Below, piece by piece: positions 42,960-50,780 of a stretch of DNA of 64,000 bases. This DNA is from CF-46 sp963760735 (GTDB lineage Bacteria; Chloroflexota; Limnocylindria; Limnocylindrales; CSP1-4): assembly GCA_963760735.1 (NCBI GenBank), contig CAVXEB010000007.1, positions 496,001 to 560,000 of the forward strand. Direction: 5' to 3'. The translations under genes were made by a program, and so were the position numbers. Positions within the stretch are counted from its first letter, which is position 1. The number at the start of each line of letters is the position of its first letter. Below the pieces are notes generated by a model, which searched no databases, was not told where the DNA came from, and saw only the letters and a program-made list of their open reading frames with translations.

Positions 42960-43765
42960 GGCGCGGCCCGGAGCTCCGCGTCGTCCGGGCGACCCGCTAC
43001 GTGACCGCATTCCGGGAGGGCGGCTCGCTGCCCGGGCTGGTCGAGGCCGACGACGACGGGATGTACGTCGTGAAGTTCCGCGGCGCCGGCCAGGGCCCGC
43101 GCGTCCTCGTCGCGGAGTGGCTCGTCGGCGAGATCGCCCGCGCGATCGGACTCGAGGTCCCGGACATCGTCGCGGTCGATCTCGACCCGGCGATCGCCGA
43201 CAGCGAGCCCCACCAGGAGATCCACGACCTGCTGGCCGCGAGCGTCGGGCGGAACGTCGGCCTCGACTTCCTGCCCGGGGCCCTGACGTTCAACCCGGCC
43301 GTCGACCGGGTCGCGGACCCGGACTGGGCCGCCGCGGTCATCTGGCTCGACGGGCTCGTCACGAACCCGGACCGCTCGCCGAAGAACCCGAACCTCCTGA
43401 CGTGGGGCGGGCGGACCTGGCTGATCGACCACGGCGCCTCGCTCTCGATCCACTTCACCTGGCGCGATCCGGACGCGCATGCCCGCCGGTCGCACGCCGA
43501 GCGACTGGCCGATCATGTCCTGCTGCCGTACGCCTCGTCGGTCGCGACGGCCGACGACCGACTCGCTCCGCTCGTGACCGACGACCTTCTCGAGTCCCTC
43601 GCGGCCGCGATCCCGGTCGACTGGCTGGCGCCGGACCCGGTGGCCGGCGACGCCGACGACCAGCGACGCGCCTACGTCGCGTACCTGCGTCGCCGTCTCG
43701 AGGCGCCGCGGCCCTTCGTCGAGGAGGCCGAACGGCTTCGCCTCGCTGCGGCGGCGGCAGCCTGA
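42956..43765 (+). CDS. HipA-like (HipA_2 type) protein kinase
   Basis: Start GTG 42956 overlaps the glycosyltransferase stop (GTGA). The 269-residue protein has GSLPGLVEADDDGMYVVKFRGAGQG (about 23-47, in pieces; Lys of the nucleotide pocket), LVAEWLVGEIARAIGLEVP, the catalytic-loop-like DGLVTNPDRSPKNPNLL (about 137-153) and the metal-binding DHGASLSIHF (about 161). This is the compact HipA-like kinase family that regularly pairs with a DUF3037 protein, as it does here. Relation to HipA persistence kinases suggests protein phosphorylation, but no toxin activity is established for this subgroup. Confidence 0.85.
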   Translation: MRRGPELRVVRATRYVTAFREGGSLPGLVEADDDGMYVVKFRGAGQGPRVLVAEWLVGEIARAIGLEVPDIVAVDLDPAIADSEPHQEIHDLLAASVGRNVGLDFLPGALTFNPAVDRVADPDWAAAVIWLDGLVTNPDRSPKNPNLLTWGGRTWLIDHGASLSIHFTWRDPDAHARRSHAERLADHVLLPYASSVATADDRLAPLVTDDLLESLAAAIPVDWLAPDPVAGDADDQRRAYVAYLRRRLEAPRPFVEEAERLRLAAAAAA

Positions 43766-44145
43766 TGGCGGAGCATCCGTTCCAGTACGCGGTCGTCCGG
43801 GTGGTTCCGCGCGTGGAGCGGGGCGAGAGCCTGAACGCGGGCGTGATCCTCCTGTGCCGGCCGAGACGGTTCCTCGGTGCGCGCGTCGGGCTGGACGTCG
43901 CCCGGCTGCGCGCGATCGCGCCGGACGTCGAGCCGGCGACGATCAAGACTCATCTCGCGGGCATCGAGAAGATCGCGGCCGGCGATCCGGCGGGCGGGCC
44001 GATCGCGTCGCTCGGCCAGGGCGAGCGGTTCCACTGGCTCGTCGCGCCGTCGTCGACGGTCATCCAGCCATCGGAGGTCCATACGGGCCTGTGCGACGAC
44101 CCGGACGCCGAGCTGGACCACCTCTTCGAGCAGCTGGTCCGCTAG
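43765..44145 (+). CDS. DUF3037 protein, partner of the HipA-like kinase
   Basis: ATG 43765 overlaps the kinase stop by one base (TGATG). The 126-residue protein is a typical DUF3037: FQYAVVRVVPRVERGESLNAGVILLCRPRRFLG (about 6-38, in pieces), LDVARLRAIAPD, GERFHWLVAPSSTVIQPSEVH (about 86-106) and TGLCDDP. The family is almost always next to HipA-like kinase genes and is presumed to be its antitoxin-like partner or cofactor. Its function is unknown. Confidence 0.9.
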   Translation: MAEHPFQYAVVRVVPRVERGESLNAGVILLCRPRRFLGARVGLDVARLRAIAPDVEPATIKTHLAGIEKIAAGDPAGGPIASLGQGERFHWLVAPSSTVIQPSEVHTGLCDDPDAELDHLFEQLVR

Positions 44146-44305
44146 GTCGGACCTCAGCGCCTCGCGTCGTCGCGCGAGTCGGGCGGGCCGATCGTCAGCG
44201 TCACGAAGCGCTCAAGCCGCGGTCATCTTCCGGCGGCGCCTCGGCGATGCGGCAGCCGACGCCCGGCTCGGCGACGATCGCTGCGGCTGTCGGGGAAACC
44301 CCGCG

Positions 44306-44329
44306 CGTGCGGGCACCCACACCCGCACG
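44306..44329. other. Inverted repeat (8-bp arms, 8-nt loop) in the gap after DUF3037
   Basis: CGTGCGGG and CCCGCACG flank an 8-nt loop. It lies about midway in the 234-bp gap between the DUF3037 gene and the next gene. No T-run follows. It may be a transcription stop or processing site. The rest of the gap shows only a TACGAT hexamer (44343-44348) that could serve as -10 for the next gene. Confidence 0.4.
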
Positions 44330-44379
44330 TGGTCAGGCCCCGTACGATCACGCAGGACGCCGGGTCGAGAGAGGGAGAC

Positions 44380-45048
44380 GTGGGGCAAGCCGAGACCGAC
44401 CGACGAACGTCGGCCGCTGACGAAGAGCGCACGCTCCGGCTGTTCCGGTTCCGGCCGGTCCGGCCGGCGTTCGACGCGATCCTGCGGGACGTCCTCCTGC
44501 CGGACCTGGCCGCCGTCCATGGCATCGACGAGATCATCGTCGGGCGCCGTGGCCCGGGCGAGCTCGGGGAGCGACTCATCGCCACGATCTGGAGTTCGCG
44601 TGCGGCCATGGTCGCGAGCGTCGGCGAGTCATTCGACGAGCCGGTCTTCCACGCAGAGCTCCTCGACGAGTCGACCGACCGGAGGCTGGAGGTCGCCCCG
44701 ATCGTGTTCGACGTCGGGTCGACGGAGCCCCAGGAGCCGTCGGTCGTCCGACTGGTGCTCGGTCGAACGAAGCCGGACGCCCATGCCAGGTATCTCGAGG
44801 TGGCCCGAGCGGGGACCGACGCCGATCTGGAAGCCGGCCGAGGACCGATCCGGCTGTGCCTGGCCGATCTCGGCGAGGACCGGTTCGCGACCGTGTCGAT
44901 CTGGGGACAGTGGGACACCGTGGGCGAGGCGACCGGTGGCTCGGTCGTCGACCCGACGGCAACCCGTCATTCAGAGCTCCTGGACGAGTGGCAGGTCGAC
45001 CATTACGAGCTGGTCCCCGGCATCCCCCAGCCGACGTCGCGGGGCTGA
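44380..45048 (+). CDS. Unknown soluble protein, perhaps two ABM-like halves
   Basis: I use GTG 44380, just after GAGGGAG, over an upstream in-frame GTG. The 222-residue product has two similar-sized halves. The first (about 18-90) reads LRLFRFRPVRPAFDAILRDVL then DEIIVGRRGPGELGERLIATIWSS, a strand-helix-strand pattern like antibiotic-monooxygenase folds. The second (about 120-215) has LVLGRTKPDAHARYLEVARAG and FATVSIWGQWDTVGEATG. No motif gives a function. It is followed 90 nt later by the FecR-like gene. Confidence 0.65.
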   Translation: MGQAETDRRTSAADEERTLRLFRFRPVRPAFDAILRDVLLPDLAAVHGIDEIIVGRRGPGELGERLIATIWSSRAAMVASVGESFDEPVFHAELLDESTDRRLEVAPIVFDVGSTEPQEPSVVRLVLGRTKPDAHARYLEVARAGTDADLEAGRGPIRLCLADLGEDRFATVSIWGQWDTVGEATGGSVVDPTATRHSELLDEWQVDHYELVPGIPQPTSRG

Positions 45049-45138
45049 TCGGCTCGTCCACGCCACCCGCGACATCGCCGGTCGGCGAACGCCGCCAGTA
45101 CTGCTGATCGATGGTCCGGCTGGTGGGACGGCCATACG

Positions 45139-45945
45139 GTGCCGATCGCGATGGACGCGACGTCAGCGGCAACGCACCGCCTCGAGCTCGAACCGGAGCC
45201 GCCCGCGGCGCGCCCCGGGGCCGGCCCCTCGGCCTTCAGCCAGATGGCCGCGCCGCGCTGGACGGCCCTGGCCGCCTCGGCGGTCATCGCCCTGGCCGCG
45301 CTGGGAATCGGCGCCAACCGCCTCGCGCCGACGTCGGAGACCCAGGCAGTCGTCGCGTCCGCATCCGCGGCGACGATCCTCCGGAACGGGCACCTCGCCC
45401 CGCTCGCGGCCGAGACGGAACTCGCGCCGGGCGACGCCGTGGTCGCCGCGCCGACCGGGAGCGTCGTCATCCGCCTCGGTGCGGCCGAGGCGCGACTCGC
45501 GGGCGGCGCAGGCGTCCGGATCGACGAGCTCGACGGCGGAGTGCTGCTGGAGCAGCTGAAGGGTCGTGTCTACCACCGGATCCCGACTCCGGGCGAGAGC
45601 GCCTATGTCGTCGCCACCGGGTCGGTGACCTGGACCGCGGCCGGCACGGCGTTCGTCCTCGATCGCGAGCCGGTCCCCGGGTCGGTCCTCGAGCGGGTCG
45701 TCGGGACCGCGATCGAACGGTCGATCCTTCTCCACGGCCCGTCTCTGGCCGGCACGCTCGTCGAGGGGCGCCAGGCGACGATCGTGCTCGGAACGGAGAC
45801 ACCCGAGGTGTCGACGGCCGAGGCGCCGCCGGCGTGGTTCGACGACCCGTGGCTGGCCGAGAACGCCCGCCTCGACGAAGCGGACGGCGGAGAGCCCGCA
45901 TCGCTCGGGCGGCGGGCCGCCGGAGGGTCCCTCAGCGAGCCCTGA
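45139..45945 (+). CDS. FecR-like membrane-anchored protein
   Basis: The 268-residue protein starts at GTG 45139 (ATG 45151 is an alternative; neither has a strong ribosome site). After a polar N-terminus it has one membrane helix (about 40-60), then a FecR-type beta domain: LRNGHLAPLAAETELAPGDAVVAAPTGSVVIRLG (in pieces about 81-114), LEQLKGRVYHRIPTPGESAYVVATG, TWTAAGTAFVLD and VEGRQATIVL. FecR domains usually relay an outside signal to an ECF sigma factor. No sigma-factor gene is next to it. Acidic and Ala-rich tail (about 225-268). Confidence 0.72.
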   Translation: MPIAMDATSAATHRLELEPEPPAARPGAGPSAFSQMAAPRWTALAASAVIALAALGIGANRLAPTSETQAVVASASAATILRNGHLAPLAAETELAPGDAVVAAPTGSVVIRLGAAEARLAGGAGVRIDELDGGVLLEQLKGRVYHRIPTPGESAYVVATGSVTWTAAGTAFVLDREPVPGSVLERVVGTAIERSILLHGPSLAGTLVEGRQATIVLGTETPEVSTAEAPPAWFDDPWLAENARLDEADGGEPASLGRRAAGGSLSEP

Positions 45946-45957
45946 CCCGGGCCGGCG

Positions 45958-46734
45958 TCACTCCCCGCGGAACCGTGGCGGACGTCGCTCGAGGAACGCG
46001 GCGATGCCCTCGGCGTGATCGGCGCTCGATCCGGCCCGACCCTGCAGCTCGGCTTCCGTCTCGAGCTGCTCTTCCAGCGTCGACTCCCACGCGAGCTCGA
46101 GCGCCTCCTTCGTCAGCGCGAGGGCGATCGGGGCACCGGCGGCCAGCCGCGCGGCGAGCGCCTGCGCCTCGGCCAGCAGATCGTCCCCGGGCACGACCCG
46201 TGCCACGAGCCCGAACCGCTCGGCGTCCGCAGCCGACAGCGGCTCCGTCGTCAGCGCCAGCTCGGCGGCCTTCGCGCCGCCGACGAGTCGCGGCAGGAGC
46301 CACGTGGCGCCGGTGTCGGGGATCAGCCCCACCCGACCGAACGCGAGCAGGAACGATGCACCCTCGGCCGCGATCCGGATGTCGCAGGCGAGAGCGAGGG
46401 ATGCCCCGGCCCCGGCGGCGATGCCGTTGATCGCCCCGACGATCGGCTTGCCGAGGCGACGCATCGCGAGCAGCAGCGGGTTGTAGCGAGCGCGGACCTC
46501 CTCGGCGAGCGGGAGCGCATCGGGCTCGAGCCGCTCCCGCAGGTCCTGGCCGGCGCAGAAGGCGCGGCCGGCCCCCGTCAGGACGAGCGCTCGGACGGCA
46601 GGATCGTCGCCGAGGCCCTCGAACGTGGCCCGCAGGGCTTCCTTCAACGGGATCGTCAGCGCGTTGAGAGCATCGGGACGATCGAGGGTGACCGTCGCGA
46701 CGCCGTCCCCGACCTCGACGCGAAGATCCGTCAC
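45958..46734 (-). CDS. paaG: Crotonase-family isomerase, PaaG-like
   Basis: The 258-residue enzyme starts at GTG 46734. Crotonase landmarks are RPDALNALT, the oxyanion-hole FCAGQDLRE (about 60) and NGIAAGAGASLALACDI (about 104-120), then AFGRVGLIPDTGATWLLPRL (about 131-150), whose GLxPDxGxTWxLPR form is typical of PaaG (the Asp acts in ring isomerisation). PaaG converts ring-1,2-epoxyphenylacetyl-CoA to oxepin-CoA. It is far (10 kb) from paaABCD, with a second crotonase gene nearby. Confidence 0.85.
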   Translation of the reverse strand: MTDLRVEVGDGVATVTLDRPDALNALTIPLKEALRATFEGLGDDPAVRALVLTGAGRAFCAGQDLRERLEPDALPLAEEVRARYNPLLLAMRRLGKPIVGAINGIAAGAGASLALACDIRIAAEGASFLLAFGRVGLIPDTGATWLLPRLVGGAKAAELALTTEPLSAADAERFGLVARVVPGDDLLAEAQALAARLAAGAPIALALTKEALELAWESTLEEQLETEAELQGRAGSSADHAEGIAAFLERRPPRFRGE

Positions 46735-46754
46735 GACCCGATCGAACGCGGTCG

Positions 46755-47555
46755 TCAGGCGGGCGTCGCCAGGCCGACGGCCTCGACCAGCCGGCCGTCG
46801 ACCAGCTCGAAGACCCGGCGGTCGACCGGCTCATCCGCACCGCCGGAGGCCTCGACGACGAAGTCGCTGAACAGGGCGGCAAACTCCTCGTCGCCCGGAC
46901 GGAGCGCGCCGGCCACGAGCAGGTGCCGCTCGGGCAGGCCGATCAGGACCCTGCCGACCGCGCCGAGCTCGGCGGACAGCCGCTCGAGCACGTCGGGCAG
47001 GAGGATGCGGGCGGCGTCCCAGCCATCGCCCGTGTCGCTCGAGATGAGGCGTCGCTCGCCCGAGACTTCGTCCGTCCATGCGGCGGTCGCCGACCACTCG
47101 GCGAGGTTCCGGAGCGCGGCTTCCTGAACGGCGGCGGTGGTCACGCCCCAGGACAGCAGGTGATCGCCGTTGACGATCACGTCGAACCCGCCCGCGTGGA
47201 GGACGTAGACCACGGTCAGACCGACCGGCCCCTCGTCGACGAGCGGCTGGGAGTGGTTCCGCGCAGCGTCGGCCTGGAGAGCCTCGGGATTGATGTCGGC
47301 GACGACGAGTCCCTGGGTTCCCGGCGGCCGGAGCGCGGGGAAGATGATCAGGGACGCCGCATCCCAGCTCTGCTCGGGCGAGTCGGCGATGGAGCTGGGT
47401 TGGTCGGTGGCGGGAATGTGGCCGGATACCGGGGCGGACGCGTCGATCGGGGCACGGAGGTCCGGTGCGGTGTCCCGGAAGCTCGCGGGCGGCTCGTCGC
47501 CGAGATCCCGGCGGTCGAGGCCGACGTCGCTCGGCTCGCTGGGGTCACGTTCCAT
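46755..47555 (-). CDS. Unknown protein, DUF1444-like
   Basis: The 266-residue soluble protein has a disordered acidic first 60 residues. The rest reads AASLIIFPALRPP, VVYVLHAGGFDVIVNGDHLLSWGV (in pieces about 113-136), DGWDAARILLPDVLERLSAEL (about 175-195), RVLIGLPERHLLVAG and the Asp-Glu-rich DEEFAALFSDF. This order (helix, VLIGLPERD-like strand, then FxxL helix) recalls DUF1444/YtpQ proteins, but I cannot confirm it. It is squeezed between the two crotonase genes (gaps of 3 and 20 nt) and co-transcribed with them. Confidence 0.7.
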   Translation of the reverse strand: MERDPSEPSDVGLDRRDLGDEPPASFRDTAPDLRAPIDASAPVSGHIPATDQPSSIADSPEQSWDAASLIIFPALRPPGTQGLVVADINPEALQADAARNHSQPLVDEGPVGLTVVYVLHAGGFDVIVNGDHLLSWGVTTAAVQEAALRNLAEWSATAAWTDEVSGERRLISSDTGDGWDAARILLPDVLERLSAELGAVGRVLIGLPERHLLVAGALRPGDEEFAALFSDFVVEASGGADEPVDRRVFELVDGRLVEAVGLATPA

Positions 47556-47558
47556 GGG

Positions 47559-48398
47559 TCAGCGTCCCTTCCACTCCGGTCGGCGCTTCTCGACGAAGGC
47601 CGTCATTCCTTCGGTCTGGTCCTCGGTCGCGAAGAGCGCATAGAACGCCCGTCGCTCGTGTCGCAGCCCGGCCGACAGGGGCAGCTCCTCCGCCAGCCGG
47701 ACGGCCTCCTTCGCCGCCTGGACGGCCAGCGGCGCCTGGGCGGCGATCGTCGCGGCGAGCCCAAGCGCCTCCGACACCACCTCGGCAGCGGGGACGACCC
47801 GACTGACGAGGCCCATCGCCTCGGCCTCGCGGGCGGTGATCGTGCGGCCGGTCAGGATCAGGTCCATCGACCGGGCGCGGCCGATCGCCCGAGTCAGCCG
47901 CTGCGTCCCGCCGGCGCCGGGCATCACCCCGAGGTTGATCTCCGGCTGGCCGAACCGCGCATCCTCGCCCGCGACGATCAGGTCGCAGCTCATCGCGAGC
48001 TCGCAGCCGCCGCCGAGGGCGAACCCGCGAACGGCCGCGACGAGCGGCTTGCGGATCGCGCTGATCCGGTCCCAGACGGCGAACCGGTCCTCGACCGTGA
48101 GCGTCACCGGCGTCTGGCGGGCGAGCTCCCGGATGTCGGCGCCGGCGGCGAACGCCCGCTCGCCCGAGCCCGTGAGGACGATCACCCGGCAGGCCGGGTC
48201 GGTGTCGAGGGCGTCGAGGGCGTCGGCGAGCGCATCGAGGAGATCGAAGCTCAGGGCGTTCAGGACGTCCGGGCGGCGGATCGTGACGAGGGCGACGCCA
48301 CCGACGGGTCCGTCCGGCCCGGCGGCGGGGACGGCGACGCTGACGAGCTGGTCGTCGGCCGGCTGGTCCCGAGCGGTCGGCGCGGTCTGGGTCAACAC
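47559..48398 (-). CDS. Enoyl-CoA hydratase (crotonase family; PaaF candidate)
   Basis: I start at GTG 48398, where GGAGGG lies just upstream; the adjacent TTG 48395 would have better spacing. The 279-residue enzyme has RRPDVLNALS (about 40), oxyanion-hole AFAAGADIREL (about 84) and GFALGGGCELAMSCD (about 122-136). The two catalytic glutamates of hydratases are visible in GGCELAM and FGQPEINLGVMPGAGGTQRL (about 146-165). It hydrates 2,3-enoyl-CoA, and in this context 2,3-dehydroadipyl-CoA (PaaF) is likely. A 76-nt gap separates it from the EthD-like gene upstream. Confidence 0.9.
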   Translation of the reverse strand: MLTQTAPTARDQPADDQLVSVAVPAAGPDGPVGGVALVTIRRPDVLNALSFDLLDALADALDALDTDPACRVIVLTGSGERAFAAGADIRELARQTPVTLTVEDRFAVWDRISAIRKPLVAAVRGFALGGGCELAMSCDLIVAGEDARFGQPEINLGVMPGAGGTQRLTRAIGRARSMDLILTGRTITAREAEAMGLVSRVVPAAEVVSEALGLAATIAAQAPLAVQAAKEAVRLAEELPLSAGLRHERRAFYALFATEDQTEGMTAFVEKRRPEWKGR

Positions 48399-48474
48399 GA
48401 TCCCTCCGTCGGTGCCCACAGTAGCAGCGGGCGACGCCCAGCGGAACCGATCCGACCTGGGTCGGGAACCCAAT

Positions 48475-48797
48475 TCACGGCGGACCGGCGTCGTCCTCGA
48501 GCACGACCAGCGTCGACAGCCCCGGGGCGATCTCTCGCAGGTTTCGACCCGCCTGGCGCATCGCGTCGGATGCGAGCCCGGCGTCGAGCGCGGCCCGGTC
48601 GTCGAACTCCATCGCGGTGATCATGACCAGGTCCGTGTCGCCCCCGAGCGCCTCCGCGACCCGCTGAACCCTGGTGGACCGCAGGCCCGGCGTCTGCGCG
48701 ACGAGGGGCAGGTGCTCCGCGTGGTAGCGCCGCAGGAACGTCGCGAGGGCGTCGTCGCGCCGACCGGGCGGCGGAAGAGTGCGAGCAGCGTGGTCAC
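48475..48797 (-). pseudogene. EthD-like small protein with an apparent frameshift
   Basis: GTG 48797 overlaps the hydrolase stop (GTGA) and has an ideal AGGAGGA box. From it the frame reads VTTLLALFRRPVG, exactly how EthD-type proteins begin. The rest of the family sequence (DDALATFLRRYHAEHLPLV, TPGLRSTRVQRVAEALGG, MEFDDRAALDAGL, GRNLREIAPGL) continues only in another frame, from about 48757 to the stop at 48475. A one-base insertion (or two-base loss) within 48757-48767 would join them into about 107 residues. EthD-like proteins are dimeric ferredoxin folds near degradative enzymes. Sequencing error or recent mutation; not separable here. Confidence 0.75.
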
Positions 48798-49723
48798 GAT
48801 GAGTCCTCCTGACGGGCAGTGCGGCTCGCATCGGCGAGCCAGTCGCGATCGGATCGCTCGTCGTCGGGCGGGCCGCCGGCGAGCGGGTTGGGATCGGCGG
48901 TCGCGGCCGCCGCCGGCGTGGCGAGCGCCCGCGACCCCGTGCCGGCCTCGGCCCGCGCCGACGCGACCGCCTCGGTCGCCCGGAAGAACCCGGCCAGCGC
49001 CTCGTTGAACAGCGCGGGCTTTCGGGCCATCACCTCGTGGCCGCACGCGGGTGCCACGAACAGCCGGCCGTCGGGCAGCTGCCGGCGCAGGCCCGAGGCG
49101 TGCTCGACCGGGGCGAACGGATCCCGGTCGCCGCAGACGACGAGGCTCGGTGCGTCGATCCGACGCAGGTCGCGCGGCGAGAGCAGCGGCTGGCTCGCGA
49201 CATCCGCCGCGATCGCGGGGAGGAGGCGGCGCCACGCGCCCGCGCCCTGCCCGGCTTCGTGCCGGCGTCCCAGCAGGGCCGCCCAGGCCGGGTCGTCGCG
49301 ATCGGCCCGGACCGGGTCCATCAGGCGCCGGGCGACCGACGCCCGCGGCTCGCGCTGGGTGGTGATCCCGACGGTCGTCATCGTCCGGAGTCGCTCCGGG
49401 TGGCGGACGCCGAACTGGAGCGCGGTCATCGCCCCCATCGAGAACCCGACGACGTGGAACGTGTCGAGCCCGATCGCGTCGACGAACGCGGCGAGGTCGT
49501 CGACGAGCCAGTCATGGCGGAAGCCGTCCGCGGCGTCCCAGCGCGTGCCGCCGTGGCCGCGGGCGTCCGGGACGATGCACCGGAACCTACGGGAGAAGAG
49601 CGGGATCTGCGCGGCGAAGTCCTCCCGGCCGAGTGACGTCGCGCCGTGGAGGAGCAGGAGGGGCGGACCGGCACCCTGGGCCTCCCAGGCGATGTCGAGG
49701 CCGTTCGCCCGGATCGTCGGCAC
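48794..49723 (-). CDS. Alpha/beta-hydrolase (3-oxoadipate enol-lactonase/esterase-like)
   Basis: GTG 49723 is preceded at 8-9 nt by AAGGAGGAG, which sets the start inside a longer open frame. The 309-residue protein has the oxyanion LLLLHGATS (about 25), the nucleophile elbow GFSMGAM (Ser about 95), acid Asp in VVCGDRDPFAP (about 216) and catalytic His in ACGHEVMARK (about 243). Residues beyond about 268 are Ala/Thr/Asp-rich and disordered-looking, an unusual tail. It begins the operon that contains the EthD-like, crotonase, unknown and PaaG-like genes, so a catabolic ester or lactone is a likely substrate. Confidence 0.88.
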   Translation of the reverse strand: MPTIRANGLDIAWEAQGAGPPLLLLHGATSLGREDFAAQIPLFSRRFRCIVPDARGHGGTRWDAADGFRHDWLVDDLAAFVDAIGLDTFHVVGFSMGAMTALQFGVRHPERLRTMTTVGITTQREPRASVARRLMDPVRADRDDPAWAALLGRRHEAGQGAGAWRRLLPAIAADVASQPLLSPRDLRRIDAPSLVVCGDRDPFAPVEHASGLRRQLPDGRLFVAPACGHEVMARKPALFNEALAGFFRATEAVASARAEAGTGSRALATPAAAATADPNPLAGGPPDDERSDRDWLADASRTARQEDSS

Positions 49724-49807
49724 GCGCTGGCTCCTCCTTCCGTCCGCCGGCAAGTCTACGGTCACGCTCCGCGGGGCCGGTGCCGCAGCGGTATCGTCCG
49801 TTGGGCC

Positions 49808-50758
49808 TTGGCAAGGGGAACCCTCACCTCGCGCGCCTTCTCCGGTCCGGACGACCTCCGGATCCTGACCCGGATGCTCTCGGCGGCGTGGGCGGGCCCC
49901 ACCCGGCCGCTCGTGTCCGCGACCCCCGGCGACCTCGAGTGGTGGACCGCCCAGGGCGGACCCGACCCCGACTGGCCCGGACGAATCCGGATCTGGGAGA
50001 TCGGCGGGCACGCGGTCGGCTGGTGCTGGTTCAAACCGCCGGTTGAAGCCGACTGGTTCGTGGCGCCGGATCTCGCCATCCACGACGCCACGCACGTCCG
50101 GGATGAGATGCTCGCGTGGCACCGGCTCCAGGCGCTGCGTGGCGCCCGGGATCGCCCCCTCGCCGGCACGGACGACGGCGAGCCGCCGGCCCTCGAGCTG
50201 TGGGCGGCGGACGGCTGGCCCGACGCCGCGTTCCTCGCGGACCGCTCGTGGACCCCGGGCGGGGTCATGCTCACGCAGTACCACCAGGCGCTCGACGTCG
50301 AGCTCGACCCGCCACGGGTCCCCGACGGCTACCGGATCCGGACCCTGACGGGACCGGACGACATCCCGGCTCGCGTCGAGGTCCATCGGGCGGCATTCGC
50401 CCCGTCGAAGCTCACCATCGAGAAGTACGAGACCCTCGTCCGCCAGGACCACTACCGGTTCGACCGGGATCTCGTCATCGAGGCCCCGGATGGCTCGTTC
50501 GCGGCGTTCGCGATGTGCTGGGTCGACCCCGTCGGTTCCATCGGCGAGTTCGAGCCGGTCGGCGTCCACCCCGATCATCAGCGGCGCGGCCTCGGCAAGG
50601 TCGTGATGCGCGATGGCCTGCGCCTGATGCGGGCCGCGGGCGTCGGTGACGCGATCGTCTTCTCGCTCCGCTCGAACGCCGCATCGGAGGCGCTCTATCG
50701 ATCGGCGGGTTTCCGGGAGCTGGCCGTTCACCGCCGATACACGAAGCCGATCGCCTGA
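49808..50758 (+). CDS. GNAT-family N-acetyltransferase (double domain); start uncertain
   Basis: The coding region is clear from about 49820 on, but no good start is present. TTG 49808 gives 316 residues and ATG 49874 gives 294. The N-terminal half (about 1-170) is a degenerate GNAT with DDLRILTRMLSAAW and WEIGGHAVGWCWF. The C-terminal half has the real acetyl-CoA motif: FEPVGVHPDHQRRGLGKVVM (about 252-271, with the R/Q-x-x-G-x-G/A loop) and a late SLRSNAASEALYRSAGF. Substrate unknown. It is divergent from the hydrolase operon. Confidence 0.82.
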   Translation: MARGTLTSRAFSGPDDLRILTRMLSAAWAGPTRPLVSATPGDLEWWTAQGGPDPDWPGRIRIWEIGGHAVGWCWFKPPVEADWFVAPDLAIHDATHVRDEMLAWHRLQALRGARDRPLAGTDDGEPPALELWAADGWPDAAFLADRSWTPGGVMLTQYHQALDVELDPPRVPDGYRIRTLTGPDDIPARVEVHRAAFAPSKLTIEKYETLVRQDHYRFDRDLVIEAPDGSFAAFAMCWVDPVGSIGEFEPVGVHPDHQRRGLGKVVMRDGLRLMRAAGVGDAIVFSLRSNAASEALYRSAGFRELAVHRRYTKPIA

Positions 50759-50768
50759 GCCGGCCGCC

Positions 50769-50774
50769 TACAAT
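50769..50774 (+). promoter_or_regulatory. -10 box TACAAT 6 nt before fumC
   Basis: TACAAT begins 11 nt after the GNAT stop codon and ends 6 nt before ATG 50781. No Shine-Dalgarno fits between and no -35 is evident. The fumC message is probably leaderless. Confidence 0.6.
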
Positions 50775-50780
50775 CGCGTC

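Noticed and set aside
41652..44145. HipA-like kinase as a classical HipBA toxin-antitoxin system
   Set aside because: No HipB-type helix-turn-helix partner is present. The partner is DUF3037, so a classical TA label is not supported.
44291..44320. A 30-nt stretch resembling a type I-E CRISPR repeat (CCCCGCGCGTGCGGG core)
   Set aside because: It occurs once only, has no spacer-repeat periodicity, and no cas gene is in the window. The resemblance comes from a GC-rich inverted repeat.
49801..49823. AAGGGGAA as ribosome-binding site for the GNAT gene
   Set aside because: No ATG, GTG or TTG in the right frame follows within 4-12 nt; it cannot set the start, which remains uncertain.
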